64,000 nucleotides of DNA from JACVRW01 sp963814095 (GTDB lineage Bacteria; Actinomycetota; Thermoleophilia; Solirubrobacterales; Thermoleophilaceae): assembly GCA_963814095.1 (NCBI GenBank), contig CAWFBT010000002.1:186001-250000 (forward strand). The letters are read 5' to 3'. Numbering within the stretch: position 1 is the first letter of the stretch; each line of letters opens with the position of its first letter. The notes beneath the pieces were generated by a model that was given only the letters and a program-made list of their open reading frames with translations, was not told the DNA's origin and ran no database searches. Of the stretch, positions 25,896-33,967 are shown in pieces. Made by a program: the position numbers and the translations under genes.

Positions 25896-27295
25896 CGCCG
25901 TTGCCCCCGGCCCTCCGGCTGGCCCTGGATCGAAAGGCCTGGCGTGGTCCTCGCGGGACGCTCACAGGAGGCACGCCGAGGCGCACCATGCGCCTGTCCG
26001 AGGCCGGCTGGCGTGCGCTCGAAGCGCTCGAGAACGGGAACGGAGCGTCGACAGCCGCCCGCCTGCTCGGCCGCCGGCTGATCGATACGGGCCTCGCTCA
26101 TCCCAGGCCCGAGCGCCCTGCATCGACCGCCGGGGTCACGGTGGTCGTCCCGGTACGGGATCGGCCAAGGCAGCTCCGGCGCTGCCTCGAGGCGCTCGGG
26201 GAGGACACCCCAATCGTGGTGGTGGACGACGGGTCCCGGGACCACGAGGCGGTCCTGGAAGTTGCGAGGGACCACCGTGCGGCGGTGCTGCGCCACCGGT
26301 TCCCGGCCGGTCCCGGCGCTGCTCGGAACACAGGCCTCACAGCGGTGAAGACCGAGCTCGTGGCGTTCCTCGACAGCGATTGCGTTCCGAGCGAGGGATG
26401 GCTCGGTGCGCTGACCGGCCACTTCGAGGATCCTCTGGTGGCGGCGGTTGGACCCCGCGTACGGCCGCTCGGAGTACCTCGTCGCACGCTGCTGTCGCGC
26501 TATCTGGCGGCACGCTCGCCACTCGACCTCGGGCCCGATGAAGCCCGGGTCGAGCTCGGTACCCGGATCTCGTGGCTGCCGACGGCGGCCCTGGTGGTCC
26601 GCTCGAGCGCGCTGGGCGAACCCTTCGACGCGAACCTGCGCCACGGTGAGGATGTTGACCTGATCTGGCGCTTGCGCAAGCGAGGCCACCGGGTGAGGTA
26701 CGACCCGGGCGTTGTGATCCGACACGACGAACCGAGGTCGCTGCGCGCCGTGCTTGGGCGACGCTTCAGGTACGGCACGTCGGCCGCGCCATTGTCTGAA
26801 CGCCATCCGGGATGTGCGGCGCCATTTGTCTTCCGTTTCTGGCCCACCGTCGCGGCGGTGTTGCTGGTCACACGGCGACCGGGGGCGGCCGGCGTGGTCG
26901 TGGGCCAGCAGGGCGCGCTCCTGTCACGCCGGCTGGCCGCGCTCGGATTTCCTCCGAGCGCGGGTGGCCGCTGGTTCGCACAAGCCACCTACGATTCCGC
27001 GCTCGGCCTGGCGGGATACGCCGCGACCACCGGCCTGCCCTTGGCGCTCGCGGCGTCATGGTGGCGTCGCAGGCCGGCGACCCTGGCCATGCTCGCCCTG
27101 CCCGCGCTCCAGGCCTGGTACTCGGCTCGTCCGGACTTGGATCCGCTCCGCTGGACCGCTCTGGCCCTGCTCGAGGACGCCGCCTACGGAGCCGGAGTCT
27201 GGGCGGGATGCCTCCGTGCCCGGCGTCTGTCGCCGCTCGTGCCGACCGCCAGCCGCCGTCAGCGTGGGCCCATGAGCTCCAACGGGGTTTCGTAG
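25892..27295 (+). CDS. mftF: Mycofactocin glycosyltransferase MftF
   Basis: Family 2 glycosyltransferase of 467 residues that adds the beta-1,4-glucose chain to premycofactocin. An N-terminal winged-helix-like region (about 1-75) is followed by the GT-A domain: VTVVVPVRDRPRQLRRCLEA, the nucleotide motif VVVDDGSRD, the metal site FLDSDCVPSEGW and HGEDVDLIWRLRKRGHRVRY. The C-terminal third is hydrophobic with likely membrane segments. GTG start overlaps the SDR stop. Intact, unlike mftC and mftE. Ends overlapping the convergent M24 gene by 37 bases. Confidence 0.9.
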   Translation: MTPLPPALRLALDRKAWRGPRGTLTGGTPRRTMRLSEAGWRALEALENGNGASTAARLLGRRLIDTGLAHPRPERPASTAGVTVVVPVRDRPRQLRRCLEALGEDTPIVVVDDGSRDHEAVLEVARDHRAAVLRHRFPAGPGAARNTGLTAVKTELVAFLDSDCVPSEGWLGALTGHFEDPLVAAVGPRVRPLGVPRRTLLSRYLAARSPLDLGPDEARVELGTRISWLPTAALVVRSSALGEPFDANLRHGEDVDLIWRLRKRGHRVRYDPGVVIRHDEPRSLRAVLGRRFRYGTSAAPLSERHPGCAAPFVFRFWPTVAAVLLVTRRPGAAGVVVGQQGALLSRRLAALGFPPSAGGRWFAQATYDSALGLAGYAATTGLPLALAASWWRRRPATLAMLALPALQAWYSARPDLDPLRWTALALLEDAAYGAGVWAGCLRARRLSPLVPTASRRQRGPMSSNGVS

Positions 27296-28524
27296 GTCGA
27301 CTGCGCGCCGTCGTCTTCGATGATGAAGACGTTCTCCATGTGACACGGGCCGATGTAGCTCCCGAAGTAGAGGCAGTCGAGGCTCAGGACCATGTCCTTC
27401 TCGATCGTGAACCCCTCGTTGCCCTTCAGGCCCTGCGACGGGAACGGATGCGGGTATTCCAGCGGCATGTGGCCGATGCCGTGGCACACGACGAGCAGCT
27501 TCTGGGGCGTGGGGAACCCCAGCTCCACGAGGTGATCGTGGGCGATTTTGGGGAGGTCACCGGTTGAGTTGCCCGGCTTCATGTGGTCGACCATCTTCAG
27601 GAATGCGTCGCGCAGCGTGTCGTGCAGCTCCTGGTACTCGGCCGACGGCGCGCCGATCGTGGCAGTGCGGTTGATGTCGATCCAGAAGCCCTCGTACTTC
27701 CCCTGAGTTTCGAGGATCACGATCTGGCCCTTTTCCAGAGGCCGGTCGTACCGCGTGCGGAAGAGCTCGGGGATGAACTCGCCGGCGAACGCGCCGCCGA
27801 ACAGCATCGCGCCCTCGTCGACCGGGATCGCGTCGAGGCGCGTCATGGCGTCCGCCACGTCGTACTGGACCTCGTCCCAAATGACCCCCGGCCGCAGCGC
27901 GTCGGACGCGGCCGCGATGCACTGGTCGGCCACCTTCCCCACCCGGCGGAACGTCTCGAGCTCGGGCTCGGTCTTGACGATCCGGCAGCGCATCATCGTG
28001 TCGAGCCCGTCGACCACCTCGAACCCGAGATCGGAATGATGCTTGAGGACCTGATAGCCGGCGCGCAGGTCATCGAAGCCGAGCTCCCCGCTCGCGAGTC
28101 CGTGATCCCTGAGCGCCGCTGCGATCGAGGCGATCACGTCGGGCTCGCAGACGCCGCGAACGCGGTCGCCGTAGTGGCGCACGAACTCGTCGCCGAGCGA
28201 GCTCGGCTTGGCATACGGGTCCGCAGCACGGCTGACCTCACAGAAGACGAGCAGGTCGAAGACCCGCAGCTCCTGCGCACGGTCGGGGCGACCCAGCTCC
28301 TCGAGCACCGGCAGCAGCCCGACGTTCGCTTCCGGCAGGCACAGGATCACCGGAGCGTCCTCGCCCGCCGGGACGATGCTTGCGGCGAGCGGCTCCTGTT
28401 GCGTCCAGCGCTCGAGCACCGACTCGTAGCCGGTTGTGTAGAGCACGTCGTGAGGATGCGTAAGCACCATCGCGTCGAGCCCTTCCTCGCTCATCAGGCC
28501 GCGTAGGCGGGCTATCCGCTGCAT
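27259..28524 (-). CDS. M24 family peptidase-like protein (creatinase/prolidase fold)
   Basis: Protein of 421 residues, paralogue of 18879-20123. The N domain begins MQRIARLRGLMSEEGLDAMV. In the C domain two of the five usual dimetal ligands differ. The first Asp is Glu (VILETQGKYEGFW) and the fourth-position Glu is Asp (LSLDCLYFG), while Asp in WIDINRT, His in CHGIGH and Glu in CHMENVF remain. This points to altered or absent metal use, as in creatinase. It is divergent from the 28665 SDR with an operator between them. Confidence 0.82.
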   Translation of the reverse strand: MQRIARLRGLMSEEGLDAMVLTHPHDVLYTTGYESVLERWTQQEPLAASIVPAGEDAPVILCLPEANVGLLPVLEELGRPDRAQELRVFDLLVFCEVSRAADPYAKPSSLGDEFVRHYGDRVRGVCEPDVIASIAAALRDHGLASGELGFDDLRAGYQVLKHHSDLGFEVVDGLDTMMRCRIVKTEPELETFRRVGKVADQCIAAASDALRPGVIWDEVQYDVADAMTRLDAIPVDEGAMLFGGAFAGEFIPELFRTRYDRPLEKGQIVILETQGKYEGFWIDINRTATIGAPSAEYQELHDTLRDAFLKMVDHMKPGNSTGDLPKIAHDHLVELGFPTPQKLLVVCHGIGHMPLEYPHPFPSQGLKGNEGFTIEKDMVLSLDCLYFGSYIGPCHMENVFIIEDDGAQSTYETPLELMGPR

Positions 28525-28575
28525 CTGGACTCCTCTCGGTGGGCAGCCTTACGGACGAGCTCGAATGCTTGCACA

Positions 28576-28593
28576 ACCAAGCTAACGGTTGGT
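28576..28593. promoter_or_regulatory. Regulon operator (site 7), long-spacer form
   Basis: ACCAAGCTAACGGTTGGT, arms ACCAA and TTGGT with 8 bases between, in the divergent M24/SDR promoter region. A possible plus-strand promoter TTGACG (28593-28598)-N17-TAGCTT overlaps its right arm. Confidence 0.75.
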
Positions 28594-28664
28594 TGACGCT
28601 CGTCTACACCGCTGTTAGCTTGCCAGTGCTTTTCGGGACGCCCCACAACCCCAAAGGAGTCTCC

Positions 28665-29483
28665 ATGCCGCGCTTCGAAGGACGATCGGTGCTCGTGACG
28701 GGCGCAGCGCGCGGGCAGGGGCGCTCTCACGCGATCCATTTCGCGCGCGAAGGAGCCGACGTCGCGATCTGCGATATCTGCGACGACATCGGGACCGTGC
28801 CATACGGACTGTCCTCCGAGTCGGATCTCGCCGAGACCGTCGAGCTCTGCGAGGCCGAGGGCGCGAGGGTCGTATCGGAGCGCGTCGACGTTCGTGACTG
28901 GGGGCAGGTTGAGGCGTTCGTAGGTCGCGCCGCCTCCGAGCTTGGAAAGATCGACGTCGCGGTTGCCAACGCCGGCATCTTCGGACATGAGCCGATCGCC
29001 GAGATGTCCCCAGAGCGATTCGCCGACATGGTCGACGTCAATCTCAAGGGCGTCTTCCACACGATCAGGGCGGTTCTGCCCGGAATGAAGGAACGCCAGT
29101 ACGGGCGCATCATCGCCACCGGCTCGGTTTGCTCGGTCATCGGCTTCCCCAACGTCGGTCACTACGTCGCTGCGAAGCACGGACTCGCCGGCCTCATCAA
29201 GACCGTCGCGAAGGAGGTCGGCGCCGACGGGATCACCGCCAACTACGTCGTTCCCAACGGCGTCGGCACGGCGATGATCCGCAACCAGCCGACCTACGAG
29301 CTCGTGAGCCCCGACAATCCGACGGAGGAAGAGGCGATCCCGGTGTGGGCGTCGATGAACGCGATTCCCAAGCCCTGGGTCGAGCCGGAGGATGTCTCCA
29401 AGGTGGTCCTCTTCCTCGCCTCGGATGACGCGCAGTACACCACCGGCAGCGCAGTCAAGGTGGACCTCGGCGCGACCGCCTGA
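28665..29483 (+). CDS. Mycofactocin-coupled SDR family oxidoreductase
   Basis: SDR of 272 residues with TGAARGQGRSHAIHFAREGA, insert DICDDIGTVPYGLSSESDLA after beta-2 as in mycofactocin-coupled enzymes, ANAGIFGHE, catalytic YVAAKHG and C-terminal FLASDDAQYTTGSAVKVD. ATG preceded by AAAGGAG. Closest in this window to 16854-17675. Its own operator-controlled promoter lies upstream, and it is 3.2 kb from mftD. Confidence 0.88.
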   Translation: MPRFEGRSVLVTGAARGQGRSHAIHFAREGADVAICDICDDIGTVPYGLSSESDLAETVELCEAEGARVVSERVDVRDWGQVEAFVGRAASELGKIDVAVANAGIFGHEPIAEMSPERFADMVDVNLKGVFHTIRAVLPGMKERQYGRIIATGSVCSVIGFPNVGHYVAAKHGLAGLIKTVAKEVGADGITANYVVPNGVGTAMIRNQPTYELVSPDNPTEEEAIPVWASMNAIPKPWVEPEDVSKVVLFLASDDAQYTTGSAVKVDLGATA

Positions 29484-29490
29484 CCCGCGC

Positions 29491-29518
29491 TTGACAACAA
29501 ACAACCGGTTGGTAGCGT
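29491..29518 (+). promoter_or_regulatory. Promoter with operator in the spacer (site 8)
   Basis: TTGACA at 29491-29496, then the palindrome AACAACCGGTTGGT (29500-29513), running into TAGCGT (29513-29518) as -10. Same architecture as 9396-9424. It drives the amidase gene. Confidence 0.75.
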
Positions 29519-29574
29519 TTGCGGGCGTGGGCGTCGCGCCTGCGCGCCCATCCCGCGCGAACCCGGGAGGGTCA

Positions 29575-30726
29575 ATGATCGAGCCGTACACCGCCGTCGC
29601 GCTCTCGCCACGTGTCTCCGCCTGTGCCTCACGGGCGGACTACATGAGGAACATCGAGCACGTCACCGCGTTCATGGACACGGCCTACGGCCTGGCTGCC
29701 ACCGACGGGCCGCCGGTCCGGCTGATGGTCCTGCCGGAGGGCACATTCCAGAGTCTGCTCATCGACTTCCATGGCGGTGATCGCAAGCGCGAGGCGGAGA
29801 TGGCCCTCGAGATGCCCGGGCCCGAGATCGACGCGCTGGGCCGCAAGGCCAAGGAGCTGGGCGTTTACCTCGCGGGCAACGCCTACATGGTGCGCGACGA
29901 CGACTTCCCCGACCGCTACTTCAACAAGAGCTTCATCCTCGATCCCCACGGAGAGCTGATCCACACCCGGACCAAGCTGCAGGTCGAGCCGTTCGAGCCC
30001 GAGGTCGTGGGCACCTGCGTGCCGCATGACGTCTGGGATCGCTGGATCGAGGTCAAGGGCGACGGCGACCCGATGAAGGCCCTCTACCCGGTCGCCGACA
30101 CCGACATCGGCCGCATCGGCATGATCATCTGCATGGAGGGCGGCTACCCGGAGATCGGCCGGGGGCTCGCGATGAACGGCGCGGAGGTCCTGATCCGGCA
30201 GGTCTACCACGAGCCCTACGTCGCCAACGGCTGGTGGGAGCTGCAGAACCGCTCGTTCGCGATGAGCAACAACACGTACGTCGTCGCCCCGAACCTCGGA
30301 CCGCAGAGCTACTCCTTCGACGGCCCGCTGTACGACATCGGCGGAGGGAAGTCGATGATCGTCGACTACCGCGCCCAGGTGATGGTCCAGCGCGAGTTCT
30401 CTGCGGCCGACACCTTCGTGAGTGAGTGCCTCGATCTCGAGGCCCTGCGGCGGTACCGGCTCCAGAACGGATTCGGGCGCTGGTTCAAGGACATGCGGAT
30501 GGAGCAGTTCGCTGCGGTCTACGAGCGGCCGATCTATCCGAAGAACCAGTACCTGGACGAGGCGCCCACCGAAGGCTGGGGCGAGCGTGAGGCCGCCGTG
30601 CTGGCGGAGAACATCGAGCGACTGACGAGCGACGGGCTGCTGGTGCCCGCCGGAGGGCAGTCCCGGCCGGCCTCCAACGGCGACGGGGACGGGGTACGCG
30701 CGAACGACGCGGTCGTCGCGCCGTAA
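29575..30726 (+). CDS. Nitrilase-superfamily carbon-nitrogen hydrolase
   Basis: Protein of 383 residues that would hydrolyse an amide, carbamoyl or nitrile C-N bond. The Glu-Lys-Cys triad is recognisable: Glu in MVLPEGTF, Lys in IHTRTKLQVEPFE and Cys in IGMIICMEGGYPE. The extended C-terminal tail (about 50 residues, including a low-complexity Gly/Asp/Ala end) exceeds the core domain. ATG follows GGGAGGG. An amidase subtype (formamidase/aliphatic amidase-like) is possible; no substrate can be named. Confidence 0.85.
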   Translation: MIEPYTAVALSPRVSACASRADYMRNIEHVTAFMDTAYGLAATDGPPVRLMVLPEGTFQSLLIDFHGGDRKREAEMALEMPGPEIDALGRKAKELGVYLAGNAYMVRDDDFPDRYFNKSFILDPHGELIHTRTKLQVEPFEPEVVGTCVPHDVWDRWIEVKGDGDPMKALYPVADTDIGRIGMIICMEGGYPEIGRGLAMNGAEVLIRQVYHEPYVANGWWELQNRSFAMSNNTYVVAPNLGPQSYSFDGPLYDIGGGKSMIVDYRAQVMVQREFSAADTFVSECLDLEALRRYRLQNGFGRWFKDMRMEQFAAVYERPIYPKNQYLDEAPTEGWGEREAAVLAENIERLTSDGLLVPAGGQSRPASNGDGDGVRANDAVVAP

Positions 30727-30738
30727 GCGCGCCGGCGG

Positions 30739-30753
30739 GACCGTCGGACGGTC
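30739..30753. terminator. Possible bidirectional hairpin terminator
   Basis: GACCGTC-G-GACGGTC inverted repeat between the ends of the convergent amidase and mftD genes. The stem is 6-7 base pairs with a tight loop and no T-run, so intrinsic termination is uncertain. Confidence 0.4.
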
Positions 30754-31945
30754 AAGAGCGCCCCTCGGTCACCTCCTCGCCGAGGCGGCGCTCGAAGCCG
30801 TCCGGCACGAGCACGTCCGAGCGGCTGAGCTCGTGCACCGAGGATCGGCCGAGCCCGAGTAGCGCGGAGTCAATCCCGCTTCGGAGGATGTCGAGCACGT
30901 TCTCGACGCCGGCCTGTCCCTCCGCGGCGAGACCCCACAGGTAGGCGCGGCCGATCATCACGGCCCGGGCGCCGAGCGCAACGGCCTTCACGACGTCACT
31001 TCCGCGACGGATTCCGCTGTCGAGCAGCACCTCGACCTGGTCTCCGACGGCCTCGGCGATCGCCGGAAGCGCGCGGATGGCCGCGGGCGTCCCGTCCAGG
31101 TTGTTTCCGCCGTGATTCGACACCGAGATCGCCGTTACGCCGGCTGCGACGGCCCTCCGCGCATCGTCGATCCGCATGACGCCCTTCAGCATGAAGGGAC
31201 CCTTCCAGCGCCCCCGCAGCCACTCGATGTCCTCCCACGAGGGCAGTTCCGATTGCATCCACTCCCCGTAGGCTCCGAAGAACGTCGGCGCCGGCCCTCC
31301 GGGAGGGGCCATGTTGGGCACCCTCATATCCGGCGGACTCCCGGTGCCGGCCCAGCGCAGAAACCAGCGGGGCCGGCGGAGCGCCTCGGGGGCAAAGCGA
31401 ACCATCGTGCGCAGGTCGATCTGGTCGGGTATCGCTGGGCTGCCCCAGTCCCGGCCGTGTGAGAACGACCAGTCGAGAGTGAGGATCAGGCCGACCGAGC
31501 CGGCTGCCTGGGCACGCTCGAGGCGCTGCGTCATCTGCTCGCGAGAACCGGACCAGTAGGTCTGAAAGAAGGTCTGGGGATTGGCCGCGACGACGTCCTC
31601 GACCGGTTGGCTGGCGAAGCTGCTCAAGCCCATCGCGGTCCCGCGTGCGGCGGCGGCGCGGGCCACCGCCAGCTCGCCCTCGGGATGAACTGCCTGCACG
31701 CCGGTCGGCGAGATGATCACCGGGAGCGCCACGGGCTGATCCATCACAGTTGTCGTCAGGTCCCGCGCGGTGGACAACCCCGCCACGTGCGGGGCAAAGC
31801 CAAGCTCCCCGAAAGCCGACACGTTGTCCTTGGCGGTGAGGCCGAACTCCGAACCGGCCGTGATCGCCATGTAGACGGAGCGCGGCAGTTGTCGCTTCGC
31901 GCGCCTTTCCGCTTCGGCGACCGTCTCGAACCAGCCGTTTCCCAT
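30752..31945 (-). CDS. mftD: Mycofactocin biosynthesis FMN-dependent deaminase MftD
   Basis: FMN-dependent alpha-hydroxyacid-oxidase-fold enzyme of 397 residues that converts the MftE product (AHDP) to premycofactocin. The family-specific start WFETVAEAERRAKRQLPRSV, SYMAITAGSEFGL-like region, LSSFASQPVEDVVAANPQTF, TLDWSFSHGRDWGSP and the FMN-site SVSNHGGNNLDGTPAAIRAL match MftD (actinobacterial LldD1-type) closely. It is the last gene of a minus-strand operon behind an OYE/FadH-like gene and an SDR, separated from mftABCEF by about 3.5 kb. Intact. Confidence 0.92.
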   Translation of the reverse strand: MGNGWFETVAEAERRAKRQLPRSVYMAITAGSEFGLTAKDNVSAFGELGFAPHVAGLSTARDLTTTVMDQPVALPVIISPTGVQAVHPEGELAVARAAAARGTAMGLSSFASQPVEDVVAANPQTFFQTYWSGSREQMTQRLERAQAAGSVGLILTLDWSFSHGRDWGSPAIPDQIDLRTMVRFAPEALRRPRWFLRWAGTGSPPDMRVPNMAPPGGPAPTFFGAYGEWMQSELPSWEDIEWLRGRWKGPFMLKGVMRIDDARRAVAAGVTAISVSNHGGNNLDGTPAAIRALPAIAEAVGDQVEVLLDSGIRRGSDVVKAVALGARAVMIGRAYLWGLAAEGQAGVENVLDILRSGIDSALLGLGRSSVHELSRSDVLVPDGFERRLGEEVTEGRS

Positions 31946-31948
31946 CGG

Positions 31949-33961
31949 TCACATCCTGTCGTATTGCGCCGGGACGGCGAGCCCTGCGATCGCCTCTTGT
32001 CCCTCGCGGATGGCGTGAGCTGCGTCGCGGGGTGCCAGGGCGTCGCCGACCACGACCGGCCGCAGGTCGCCGAGCGCCTCGGCCAGCGCCTCGGCCGCCG
32101 GGCGACGCGGCGCCGACGACACCGCCAGGTCGGCCTCGAAGCTGGTCTCGGAACCGCTGTAGACGTTCAGCGCGGTCACGGTGGTCCCATCGAGGCCCGT
32201 GACGACGTGGTCGGTGAGAAAGCGCACGCCGCGCCGGGTGAGGTCGCCGTACAGCGTCAGGAACGTGGTCCCGTCGAGGTCGCCCCCGACGGCGGGCAAC
32301 GGCGTGACCAGGGTCACCTCCGACGCGCCGCGCATCGCGGCCTCGAGCGCGGCGGTCCACAACGGCGGCCCTGCCGCTCCCTGGTCGATCACCGCGACCC
32401 GGCGCGCGATCTGCTCCCCGGTCAGGAAGGCGTCGAGATCCACGGCTCCGTCGAGACCCGCCGGCGACGTTGCACCGCACGCGAGGACCACGAGCTCGGG
32501 ATCAGCCTCTCGCACATCATCCGCCTCGGCCAACGTGCCGAGCCGCACGTCGACCCCGAGCCTCTCCAGTTCAGCGGCAAGCCAGTCGAGATAGGGTCGC
32601 CACCCGTCGCGGCCCGCGGTTCTCGCGGCGAGCGCGAGCTGGCCGCCCAACACCGGCGCGGCCTCGAAGAGGACCGCGCGGCGACCGTCCTCCGCCGCCG
32701 CCCGAGCGGCCTCCTGGCCCGCCGGCCCGCCGCCGACCACGACGACCGTTCCGCCGGGCCGGGCCTCCGGGCGATGCTCGCCGTGCCCCGCGTAGGGGTT
32801 GACCGTGCAGGACACCGGGAGGACCTTCGCCGAGTTCCCGACGCAGAGCTGGTTGCAGGCGGTGCAGGGTCTGATGCGTTCCGCATGGCCGCCGAACGCC
32901 TTGTTCGGAAGTTCGGGGTCGGCGAGCAGGGCGCGCGCCATCCCTATGACCGCCGCCTTCTCCTCGGCGAGCAGGCGTTCCGCATGCTCCGGGCGCCAAA
33001 TCCGGCCGAACGCGATCACGGGGACGGAGACTGCCCGCGTCACCCGCTCGATGGCATCCTCGTGAAAACCCTCAGGGATCGACATCGGCGGCACCACCGT
33101 GTGGACGCTGGCGAAGATTCCTGCGTCGCTCGAGATGTAGTCCACGAGGCCCGATGCCTCGAAGCCTTTCGCGAAGGCGACGCCCTCGTCGAGGCCGTAG
33201 CCCCCGGGCACGTGCTCATCGATTCCGAGCCGGATTCCCACCGCCACGTCTGGTCCGGCCGCCCGGCGGACGGCTTCCGTCACCTCGAGGAGGTAGCGCA
33301 GGCGGTTCTCGATGGACCCGCCGTACTGGTCGGTCCTGTCGTTGGTCAGCGGCGAGAGGAACTGGCGCAGGATCCCGTCGTGCCCGACCTTCAGCTCGAC
33401 CGCGTCGAAACCCGCTTCGACCATGTGCGCTGCTCCGGCGGCGAAGTCGGCGCGGATGCGGGCCATGTCAGACGCATCCATGGGCCTCGGCTGCTCACGC
33501 AGCGCCAGGTCGGGCAGCCGCGACGGTCCGAGCAGCGCCTGGCGTGTGGCCGCCGAGGAGCCCTGGTTGCCGAAATGGGTCAGCTGACCGCAGACCTTCG
33601 CCCCCTCGGCGTGAACCGCTTCGACGATGCGACGGTAGGGCGCCACCGCCCGTGCGTCGGAGGACTGGATGAGCGGCGAGCCAAGCATCCCGTCGCGTGA
33701 GACGACCGACGACTCGAGGCAAACCAGGCCCACTCCCCCGCGGGCGCGCGCGGCGTAGTACTCGACGTGGCGCTCGGTCGCGACCAGTTGACTGCGGTCG
33801 GCATAGAACAGGCCGTGCGGAAGCAGCGCGAGCCGGTTTCGCAGCTGCATGGGGCCAAGCTTGACTGGGGACGCGAGCAGCGGAAACGGCACTCCCGGCA
33901 GCCTATCCCGCCCACCTTCCGGGCTGTTCGACGTCCACGGCTTCTGCGACGGGGCCGCCAT
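31949..33961 (-). CDS. FadH/OYE family FMN/4Fe-4S/FAD oxidoreductase, mycofactocin-associated
   Basis: Multidomain flavoprotein of 670 residues. It has an OYE-like TIM barrel (about 25-370) with NRLALLPHGLFYADRSQL and GHDGILRQFLSPLTNDRTDQ. A 4Fe-4S cluster motif CTACNQLCVGN with a further Cys in VSCTVNP follows near 390-415, then an FAD/NAD-binding domain opening TVVVVGGGPAGQEAARAA. This is the 2,4-dienoyl-CoA reductase/trimethylamine dehydrogenase architecture. A class of these is a known neighbour of mftD, which lies three bases downstream. It may shuttle electrons between NAD(P)H and mycofactocin or reduce an enoyl substrate; unproven. Confidence 0.9.
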   Translation of the reverse strand: MAAPSQKPWTSNSPEGGRDRLPGVPFPLLASPVKLGPMQLRNRLALLPHGLFYADRSQLVATERHVEYYAARARGGVGLVCLESSVVSRDGMLGSPLIQSSDARAVAPYRRIVEAVHAEGAKVCGQLTHFGNQGSSAATRQALLGPSRLPDLALREQPRPMDASDMARIRADFAAGAAHMVEAGFDAVELKVGHDGILRQFLSPLTNDRTDQYGGSIENRLRYLLEVTEAVRRAAGPDVAVGIRLGIDEHVPGGYGLDEGVAFAKGFEASGLVDYISSDAGIFASVHTVVPPMSIPEGFHEDAIERVTRAVSVPVIAFGRIWRPEHAERLLAEEKAAVIGMARALLADPELPNKAFGGHAERIRPCTACNQLCVGNSAKVLPVSCTVNPYAGHGEHRPEARPGGTVVVVGGGPAGQEAARAAAEDGRRAVLFEAAPVLGGQLALAARTAGRDGWRPYLDWLAAELERLGVDVRLGTLAEADDVREADPELVVLACGATSPAGLDGAVDLDAFLTGEQIARRVAVIDQGAAGPPLWTAALEAAMRGASEVTLVTPLPAVGGDLDGTTFLTLYGDLTRRGVRFLTDHVVTGLDGTTVTALNVYSGSETSFEADLAVSSAPRRPAAEALAEALGDLRPVVVGDALAPRDAAHAIREGQEAIAGLAVPAQYDRM

Positions 33962-33967
33962 CGGACC

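Noticed and set aside
22768..27295. PQQ biosynthesis cluster
   Set aside because: A PqqD-like protein, radical SAM enzyme and peptide would fit PQQ superficially, but the precursor ends IDGMCGVY and the peptidase is creatininase-type with MftF following, which is mycofactocin.
31607..33700. Long plus-strand open frame opposite mftD and the OYE-like gene
   Set aside because: Low-complexity Arg/His-rich translation without motifs; the minus strand carries two complete, recognised enzymes.
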